In this document: piece by piece, positions 57,401-64,000 of the stretch
Position numbering within the stretch: the first letter of the stretch is position 1
Layout of the letters: each line of letters starts with the position of its first letter
Assembly: GCF_963422355.1 (NCBI RefSeq)
Contig: NC_085099.1
Coordinates: 1,332,094 to 1,396,093 of the forward strand
Source: Corticium candelabrum
Taxonomy: Eukaryota; Porifera; Homoscleromorpha; Homosclerophorida; Plakinidae
Length of the DNA: 64,000 bases
Reading direction: 5' to 3'
The notes under the pieces: generated by a model
The model's database searches: none
What the model was told of the DNA's origin: nothing
Seen by the model: the letters and a program-made list of their open reading frames with translations, nothing else
Made by a program: the position numbers and the translations under genes

Positions 57401-60359
57401 GTCTGTCTTTGCGATCTAGGCTAAACTGAGGCTGTGATAGAGTCAAAGCTACCAATTCAGTCAATTGCATACATATTGATGTGCACATGGGCACATGAAC
57501 ATTTGTGCTACAATAGATTTGCTGATTGAACGATGGTGTTGACTTAATTAATTAGTTACCTGTTGTTTCCACAAAATTTAATATATTTATATATTAATTA
57601 AAAGTATTTGAAAGTACATAAAGTCTTGATAATGTTTTGATTGCATGTAACTAGATGATATTTTTGTTACAGGGAATGAACATGATAGCCGCTGTCTGTT
57701 TGTTTTACCTAAGTGAAGAAGATGCATTTTGGTAAGAATTGTTAGCTGAAGCTGCATCATCTCAGGTAGCTAATTCGTCTTGTTCTTCAGGTGCCTAGTT
57801 TATATAATTGAGTGCCTTCTTCCAGCCAACTACTATACTAGTTCTTTAGTGGCTGCAATGGCTGACCAGGTAATGTTATAAGTAACTAATGAGCATGTTT
57901 TCCATACTTCTGACTGCATACATACGTGTATCTGTAGGAAGTGTTAAAAGAAATGTTGACTGAGAAACTTCCTGATTTGGCAAGAATTTTTTCCGACAGT
58001 GGTATAGAATTTGGCATGATAACTTTCAACTGGTTTATGACTCTGTTTGTGGATCCCCTACCAATAGAGGTTGTTATAACTGTGCAAATTAGAAGGACAG
58101 TATAGTTCAATGTACTTGTATTGTTTTGCAGGCTATGTTGAGAGCATGGGACTGCTTTCTTTTAACAGGGCCAAAGGTATTTTCTGATCATTACGTAGTG
58201 TCTAATAGTCTTTGGTACATTTCAACACAAATTTGGTAAGATGGTTGATTTTATTAGATTCTGTTTCGTATTGCTGTCGCTGTGTTCAAGATCAACAGGA
58301 AAGATTTGCTTCAGCTTCATGATCCCATTTCACTTCTTGGGCATCTCAAGTTAATGTCTAGGCTGATGTTTAATGGAGACCTTCTTTTGCAGGTTCAGTG
58401 AAATGGAACAGTTTTGTAATGTCAATTGATTTTGATGTTTTGGTAGACGGCGTTTGACTTGGGAAAATTCTATCAAAAAAGTCATATTGACCGAAGGAGG
58501 GATGCTCATATGGCAGTACTAACAAGGAGTAGTCAAAGGACACGTGTTGGCACCATTCGTGATCCGTTGTCACGGGCAAAGAGTGTAAGGATAAATACTT
58601 GCTTTACTTAATTACGTGTATTGGCATTAGAATGCTTTAACTTAACCATGGATGTTTAACCATGGTATATATGTTCAGCCATGGACATGCTTGTTCAGTC
58701 ATGGACATGTATGTTTAGCCGTAGACATGTTCAACCATGGATGTTTAATCATGGGCATGTGTTACCTTGGATGTTCTTAACAATGGATGTTCAACCATGG
58801 ATGTCTAATAGTACATGGAGGCCACACTGCAAGTTATGTGTTTGGGTGAATCAGTTGTCTATTTTTAAAGGTCCAAGTCTTGTGACACATTGAGCACAAT
58901 GGATAAGGATATGGTTTCAAAAGCGTTATTCAATTTACCATGTATTCAGTGCAGTCTAATTGCATATCTGCTTACTTTAGATCTTTGATTTTTTATTATA
59001 AACGTTTTCAACAGAGCAGTAATATTTAGTGCAGGCTTTAATTTGAATTCTAAGTTCTTGTTTGCAGTAAACATTGCTATGTCTACTTTTTCAGCTACAT
59101 TTATTAACTCGTTAATAAAGTTTTATATACAAATTGAGGTAAGGTTACTGACCTAATATCAATGTAATTAATTAAACAACACACGCCTCTAATGTAATGA
59201 AGAAGATATATACTTGTAGGTACTGTAGTAATTGTTGTTGTGGTTTGTTTTAGTACTGTAGCAATGGTGTGTGTATTTTCAGATTCATGACTCTTCCATA
59301 AAACGAAGTAAGACTCGAGCTCACCAATTGGTGTGGGAATGTGCAGTTGTCAGTTCTCAAGGTTGAAAGCATACCTACGTTTACATATTATAGACTCATA
59401 TTTTTACTTGTTACAGAAGTTGTATGGCTTTGCCAAGGATCACATGAAAGTGGAAGACTTGCAGCTCTTCCCTTGACATTAGACCCTGAATTAGCTTTTG
59501 TGGAGTACGAGGTAAGCTTTGTTGATGTTTAGACAAGTAAATTGTATATTTTACTACTGGTGTTCTTTTTAACTATATTAGTTTGCATCTCGTCTCACCT
59601 GCATTGCTGAGTTGAACAGTGATATTATCTTGGTGGGAACTTTGTCGTGGGCGCTTGTTGCATTCAGTGCAACGACAGGGTATAGATTTATCTACTATGC
59701 TTTGTCTCTTGACCAATGGTGTTCTATATCTAGCCTGGAGCTTTGGTCATTAATGCTGACAGACAGTCCTGTTAGTTTGGCATGTTCTGTGACTGGTCAA
59801 ACGTATGTGGGACTTGCTGATGGCTCAATTGCATATTTTGAAGTGTGTAGATGTGGATGCCTTTATTATTATTCTTGTTGACATTTGATGCATGTGATGT
59901 TATGGTGTAGGAACTGAATCAGTGTATGACTGGAGAGCCTCAAAATGTTACACTGCAGGATGGCCTTCCTGTGATGTGCTTGCTGTTAGCAAATGAGCAA
60001 GATATGTGGTGTGGTTGTGGAAACATGATCTTTGTCCTCAATGCTCAGTATGTCATGTCCATGCAGTTATTACGTACTAGGTATACTTGAATATGCACTT
60101 GTTGATAGGAGCTTTGAAGAGCATGGTTGCTGGAAAGCAGAGACAGAAGTGAGGAGAAGTGTTGCAAAGCTCGCACTAGGGAAACATGGCATTTGGTCAT
60201 CTGCTAGAGGGTTAGGGCGTGCTTTTTCAGCCTATACTTTGCGTTAGTACCTTTTTATTTGTAGTTCCTCTCTCATCAAGTTGTGGCATGCACAGTCTTA
60301 TGAAAATCTGTTGGAATACGACTGTGCAACTGTTTTGTATCAAGGAATCAGCAGTTTAC

Positions 60360-60445
<86 letters not shown>

Positions 60446-61104
60446 TTATTTTTATATTGCATAGCAAGGAGCTGTTAAGTCAACACACTTATCTCCAGGA
60501 AGAATTACAGCTCTAAACATTGCCTGTAATACAGTTTGGGTGGGTACAGGAGGAGGATGGATCATCACTTTCAACATACAAGATAAAGTGGCTGGTAACC
60601 ATTTTCTGTGCCTTGTTGTGGGTTATCTATTTCTTGAACACTGTTCATCTCTTTCAGGATATTGTTCTCTTCATCCTCTCATGACACACAGAATTTCAGA
60701 AGAAGCTGTTCGTTGCATTGTGTCCAGCACGTAAATATCACAACACAGAAATGATTAATGAATAAATACTATTGGGATCATTTTCTTTGTATGTAGGAGT
60801 ACAAGAGAACTGTTTGTATTGACTTGTCCCAACCAGGGCTTATGTATGTTGTGGCATCCAGAAGAAGATGAAAAAGTCATTGATTATATCATTATGTTTC
60901 AAGTAGATGTTTAACTGGTTGTTGTTTACACTATAGACATCAGGCAAAGTTAAATGGCAGTCTGTGCAAGTGATGAGTAGCGAACAAGTTCTTAACCTGA
61001 AATCGTTTCTTTATCCAAATGAGACTGACAATTCACATGGTGAAATTGACAAACAAGTTCAAACTCTTGTATCCAGCTGTGAGAATGTTGATGAAAAGCA
61101 TTAA
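47813..61104 (+). CDS. PH-coiled coil-TBC RabGAP (TBC1D2-like) with C-terminal propeller-like region
   Basis: ATG at 47813 (an in-frame ATG lies at 47801). The PH domain spans 47955-48510 (GLQSLSGVLHTVQKGG, FFFFDEKKCQLKYYKAQKKH, GKDYWLMADSHDNMMHWLKA). A long Ser/Ala-rich linker (48830-49580) and coiled-coil exons (49722-49821, 55120-55480: EECRAYKQQNAFLSNELIQL) follow, as in TBC1D2/Armus. The TBC domain (about 56560-58590) keeps both catalytic fingers: Arg in IKLDLLRTLPNNKQFG and Gln in PTVGYCQGMN, plus ITFNWFMTLFVDPLP. It should accelerate GTP hydrolysis by an endosomal Rab; TBC1D2 acts on Rab7. After a 690-bp intron, in-phase exons continue (59282-61104) with beta-propeller-like words: LVGTLSWALVAFSATTG, TYVGLADGSIAYFE, TVWVGTGGGWIITFN. 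That part is absent from human TBC1D2. Stop TAA at 61102-61104. The 49822-55119 intron is full of retroelements. Confidence 0.8.
48555..48737. mobile_element. 183-bp MITE-like element in a TBC-gene intron
   Basis: Ends AGGGCACATTCGATTGGGCT and AGCTCCAATCAAACACGCCCT are inverted copies of a roughly 21-bp terminus. The interior is built of CTCTTCCAG/CTGGAAGAG words in both orientations, so it can fold fully. No coding capacity. Confidence 0.7.
49950..50018. repeat. (TG)n microsatellite
   Basis: About 33 TG units in the retroelement-filled intron of the TBC gene, just before the first LINE fragment. Confidence 0.95.
50060..50640 (+). pseudogene. 3' fragment of a non-LTR retrotransposon with C2H2 finger
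   Basis: The frame at 50244-50618 contains GPKKRWKDIIRNDL and a following WRDHYHAC, the C-terminal signature of LINE polyproteins, then a C2H2 finger CPECYRGFRRISDLKRHKC (50489-50545) and a second finger start CQTCKKYF broken by TGA at 50616-50618. The reverse transcriptase part is missing, so this is a truncated, mutated copy, separate from the longer element downstream, which lacks the finger. Confidence 0.65.
50751..50832. repeat. (TG)n microsatellite
   Basis: TG/TGTCTG array of about 40 units between the two LINE copies, preceded by a GGAGGAGG tract. Confidence 0.95.
50900..54340 (+). pseudogene. degenerate non-LTR retrotransposon (AP endonuclease and reverse transcriptase)
   Basis: One nearly full-length LINE-type copy in sense orientation within the intron. 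The endonuclease part begins with FGVWNVRTLKGVGRTDLLAK (51443) and later has VVVLGDFNARLGK (51830). Reverse transcriptase: DNYRGISLVSVPGKVLANIL (53010), VDLEKAFDFVPRD, TTGVRQGCVMSSVLFNLVMD and the F-A-D-D active site (MFADDLALIG, about 53575). The C-terminal part has RPVLLYGCETWSV, QRLQWLGHLLRMS and GPKQRWIDVVTRDL, ending at 54335-54337. Lesions: TGA at 51560-51562, 52016-52018 and 52874-52876, TAA at 52526-52528, and frameshifts near 51590-51830, 52900-53000 and 53630. The clade (CR1/Jockey/RTE-like) cannot be settled by eye. It is not active. Confidence 0.88.
54366..54455. repeat. (GT)n/(GTGTCT)n microsatellite
   Basis: GT units followed by TGTGTC hexamers, located exactly between the LINE 3' end and the SINE 5' end; it could be the LINE tail expanded. 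Confidence 0.9.
54456..54890 (+). mobile_element. tRNA-derived SINE
   Basis: The 5' part has a tRNA-like A box (TAGCTCAGTTGGTTAGAG, 54463-54480) and B box (GGTTCAAGTC, 54526-54535) spaced for RNA polymerase III. It continues into a body with ACACACAATTGC and GTATAAATGAGTACCTGG (54609-54626), a central segment I recall from SINEs of several marine invertebrates. The 5' part cannot fold into an intact tRNA. It lies directly behind the LINE copy. Confidence 0.75.
58643..58808. repeat. AACCATGGATGT minisatellite-like array
   Basis: About ten diverged copies of a TTCAACCATGGATGT-type unit, spaced about 15-22 bp, lie in the intron between the last TBC-domain exon and the first propeller exon. Confidence 0.75.
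59112..59117 (+). terminator. possible intronic poly(A) signal in the TBC gene
   Basis: AATAAA followed by a T-rich tract lies in the 690-bp intron between TBC and propeller exons. Reading through the donor at about 58588 adds a short VRINTCFT tail and a TAA, so a shorter transcript ending here would make a TBC1D2-like protein without the propeller. Use is not shown. Confidence 0.35.
60364..60443. repeat. (CA)n microsatellite
   Basis: About 40 CA units in an intron within the propeller part of the TBC gene. Confidence 0.95.
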
Positions 61105-61642
61105 TGTATTTTGTATGATCCCGTTGCAAGGAGCGATTCTCCTTGCATTAAAAATATTTTGGTTAACTAGGTCCTGACAGGATTGTGTCATTTTATCTAA
61201 AAGACACAGTATTAGTAGTACAATGAGAAATATATAGCTACGAATGGTTGTATATTTAGTTTCTTCTTGAGGTGAGACATGCCAAACTTTCTAAACATGT
61301 AAACTCTCATATCTCTAGGTTGATGTATTACAGACTATATAATGGTTTACGTCTGTGAAGTTTGTTGAATTTGGGAGTAGGAGGCTTGTGCACTTGTATT
61401 CTGATATACCTGACAGCCATTGTCTGCCATAGAATGGACAGGGTAGTACTCCACTGGGCTTACATGCTGGGTCAATAGGCCTATAGTCACAGCAGAGCAG
61501 TAGCTTTTCAGATTTAGAGATGAGCAACACTTCTTTATCAGAACAATACCATTCAACGTTATGTAGCAATGCAATACCATTCAATGTTATGGCAATGCAC
61601 CGAATTATGCTGTCCATCATGCCTCTTTAATCCACGCACACT

Positions 61643-63632
61643 TTATCCTGGAATAAAAGGTAGACTTTGCTTGCATTGATCAAATTCTGTATCATTAGAA
61701 CATCGCAAACAGCAATACAGACGGTTGCGTGAGAAGGTCTTTTCATCTGGTAGATATTCAACTTGTCGGTGCCAGATATACTGAAGCCAAGTACTTTCTT
61801 TTGTCTTGCTGATAATCCCATTTGCAATGTCAAGGATTCTCTGAGGATTGATTACTTGGCCAAGGGCTGATGGGAAAGCTTCAGAGAATGTATATTCGTA
61901 CAGCCAATTTGTGACCATGAATTCTGTTCACATATATTTAATCATTTGAAGTGTACAATTATTAAATGTTGTTCTCAAACTTCAAGACAGAGAAAGAGCA
62001 CAAAGAACAGCATAAATTGTTGTGTCCCTGTTTGTCTGGAAGTTCAAGACTATATATGTATGGTACACCCAACTGTGACTGAATCATCACTCTCAATAAT
62101 GGCAAGACAGCCATAGTCAGAAGTTTGAATTTGATTCAGCTAACAGTTTGACATAGAAATGCAGGTAGAGAGAGAGGGACAGGCAGATGGAAAGGCACAC
62201 AGACAAACAGTTAGAGACAGAAACAGCCAGACAAACAGTTAGAGACAGAAACAGCCAGACAAACAGAACAGTTGACACCAATATCATGCATGGATGGGCT
62301 TGGGAATTATGAAAAAGTGAAGCTGCTTACTTACCATCTGCAGTAGTTAAGCTTAGGTACCACTGTTTGTAGTCTGTAAACGTGCCTTTATCATCATCCA
62401 CATACATAAGACGAAATGTTGGATTATTTCGATACACTGGTGTGAGAGATGCAGTGAGCAACATTGCAGAAGACTTTTGCACTGAGGGTTCCTTTGAATT
62501 CCCATTGAAGAATCTGAAGTCATCTTTGTGCAAATGACCATATAGCTGACCTAATTGTCAAGCACAATGCAGCAGATAAAGGTCATGCAAATATAAATAA
62601 AATGGTCAATTGCTAACCTCCGATTACATGAGGATATACTTCTGACGTGTATTTCACATAGAAAGTTGTGTAATCATCATACCAATACGTTGACAAGGAA
62701 TAGGGATCAAAGCCCGGTGGTATATGACCAGATATAATCACTTTATGTCCATTAACTGAAGCTTTCTGTAGTTCAGACTTCAACCAGTCCAATTGACCTT
62801 GTGCTGTCTCCAGAAATACTTGATTTCGCACAGTTGCCTTTGTGCTGTAATAGATTGTATTCAAAACTAGCAGGATCATTTTGGGTGAAATTTGTGCTTT
62901 GTAATATCCGCCTTTTAGGAAAGTTTGTCTAAATTCACGTTCATTTACAGGTGGGTGCTTGACTCGTCCTTGACAACTAGAACAAAAGATGGTTGATTTC
63001 CATAAATCCAACAGTTTCTCATACCACTCTGTAGCATTGGGTTGTGGCGGGATGTAATAATCCTCAGGAACGTCATTGTTTCCCAAACAGGGGAAAACAT
63101 AAGTGCTTGGAAACGTTTTCTGCAGTTCTTCTGTTGCAACAGTTATGGCATAAAGCACGTTATTTCCAGTTGATGATCCGAGATGGTGAGCAGACATGTC
63201 TCCCGTGACAACAATGAAGTCAGGCTGATCAGTCTTGCTCGCATTTTTCATTGCATGAAACACATTTTTTACTAATTTGTTTGGAGAGTCACAACCCACT
63301 CTACCATAGGGAGCAGAGAAGTCAGCAGGCATAGAACCAGTCGAGTTACGACAGAATGTTGCTGCTGATATGGTTTCGTCGTACTCGGGATCCAGATGGA
63401 CGTCAGAGATGTGGAAGAATCTAATCCATTCCATCGAAAATTGTGTCTGCTGTTTGCTGCTGCTGCTGCTCGAATCACATGGAAGTTGTTCAACCCATAC
63501 AACAGCTAGAACAATCGCAAGAGTAGCAGCAACAAAGGTAGCCACAGATGCAACAAAACAAGCAGATCTAGATCGGGATCTCCCAAACGCTCTGTCATAG
63601 CGGAGGGGTTCATAAAGTTCTTTGTCAGCCAT
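61643..63632 (-). CDS. type II membrane calcineurin-like phosphoesterase (endopolyphosphatase/SMPDL3-like)
   Basis: Exons 63632-62618, 62550-62335 and 61923-61643 join in phase to 503 residues. A short basic cytoplasmic N-terminus is followed by one membrane segment (ACFVASVATFVAATLAIVLAVV), then a lumenal metallophosphoesterase domain: FFHISDVHLDPEYD, IVVTGDMSAHH, CLGNNDVPEDYYIPP, ISGHIPPGFDP, YGHLHKDDFRFF. These supply the two-metal site. The third motif reads GNND, where acid sphingomyelinase-like enzymes have GNHD/E; GNND is what I recall for the vacuolar endopolyphosphatase PPN1, also a type II membrane protein. NPTFRLMYVD and DYKQWYLSL complete the C-terminal region, ending with a Cys-containing tail (SLPFIPG). 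Signs of lumenal folding: many N-x-S/T sites and Cys. An in-frame ATG at 63659 would add nine residues. The substrate (polyphosphate, nucleotide or lipid) is undecided. Confidence 0.85.
62211..62276. repeat. 28-bp tandem repeat
   Basis: Two full copies of ACAAACAGTTAGAGACAGAA plus AACAGCCAG, then a third partial copy, in an ACAG-rich stretch of intron 2 of the phosphoesterase gene. Confidence 0.8.
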
Positions 63633-64000
63633 TTGAGAAGTCAACAAACAAAGACGCACGGCACCAACTGGAACTGTTAAGAATTTAAATATAAAAGGTC
63701 CTCAACAATGGCAGTCCCTCCTCCGATCAGTTTTCTCCTCGTTTCTCACCTAAGTTAAATTAATTTAATTAAATGAGACGGCGAGGATTGACTATCCGGG
63801 GAATGACGAGGGCGGAGTCGAGTCTAGAATAAATTTATCGCAAGTGGTTTTGGGTTGTAGAGATAGACGCGTACGCGGTGGCTTCAAATTTGAGGGGCAG
63901 AGAGATTAGCAAGCCGCAAAAGATTTAGATAAATATTGTTACGTTTTGCTCCCATTTATCATTATGGCATCTGTACAGTGTACATTACATACTGTACCAG
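63633..64000. other. upstream region of the phosphoesterase gene to window end
   Basis: 368 bp with no coding similarity. TATCCGGGG at 63793-63801 resembles the site near other gene starts. A TTAATTTAATTAA tract lies at about 63758-63772. Confidence 0.45.

Noticed and set aside
61315..61620. Minus-strand Ty3-like reverse transcriptase fragment (CCDYRPID in one frame, SPVEYYPVHSMAD in another)
   Set aside because: Suggestive of a decayed LTR-element piece after the phosphoesterase stop, but only about 40 residues over two frames; too weak to annotate.

Overview
The window is nuclear DNA of an intron-rich, AT-leaning animal genome. Genes are close together, most introns are short (about 45-120 bp) with clear GT..AG ends, TTAATTAA-type words are abundant, and long (CA)n/(GT)n arrays recur. 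The gene set is metazoan: a TGF-beta family ligand, GAPVD1, TADA1, an STKLD1-type kinase, a C2-PDZ-DH-PH exchange factor beside an RGS gene, ABCF1 and a CTR1 copper transporter. I infer an early-branching animal, most likely a sponge. That rests on style and sequence divergence, not on a database match.

Layout. 1-2400 (-): a degenerate multicopy-type gene with an XPG/PIN-like region, a Tesmin/TSO1 CXC domain and a poly-Asp tail encoded by an (ATC)n array. 3058-3690: (ACAG)n arrays. 3735-4023 (-): a Tudor-domain gene start, head to head with GAPVD1 (4380-9506, +). 9620-10333 (-): a compact RGS gene. 10445-15572 (-): a C2-PDZ-DH-PH RhoGEF lying directly upstream of the RGS gene. 17009-22973 (-): ABCF1. 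23187-26685 (-): TADA1. 27647-30454 (+): SLC31A1/CTR1. 30987-32392 (-): TGF-beta ligand. 32.4-35.3 kb: no recognised gene. 35291-37022: a large inverted repeat. 38534-47564 (+): STKLD1-like kinase with ARM repeats. 47813-61104 (+): PH-coiled coil-TBC RabGAP with a propeller-like C-terminal extension; one of its introns is packed with LINE and SINE copies. 61643-63632 (-): a membrane-anchored calcineurin-like phosphoesterase of the endopolyphosphatase/SMPDL3 type.

No single pathway unites these genes. Two endosomal Rab regulators are present (GAPVD1, a Rab5 exchange factor, and the TBC RabGAP), as are a Rho/G-protein signalling pair (RhoGEF and RGS), translation (ABCF1) and chromatin (Tudor, TADA1) genes. 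The most interesting points are the C2-PDZ-DH-PH / RGS locus, which can be spliced in frame into one protein on paper; the TBC-propeller fusion; an STKLD1 relative that keeps the catalytic motifs lost in the human protein; a RasGAP domain lacking the usual arginine before its Gly; several TIR or foldback elements inside introns; and a recurrent ATCCGGG (ETS-like) word near gene starts. Exon limits were read by eye from splice signals and conserved protein motifs. Those given to the base are well supported by phase; others are approximate.
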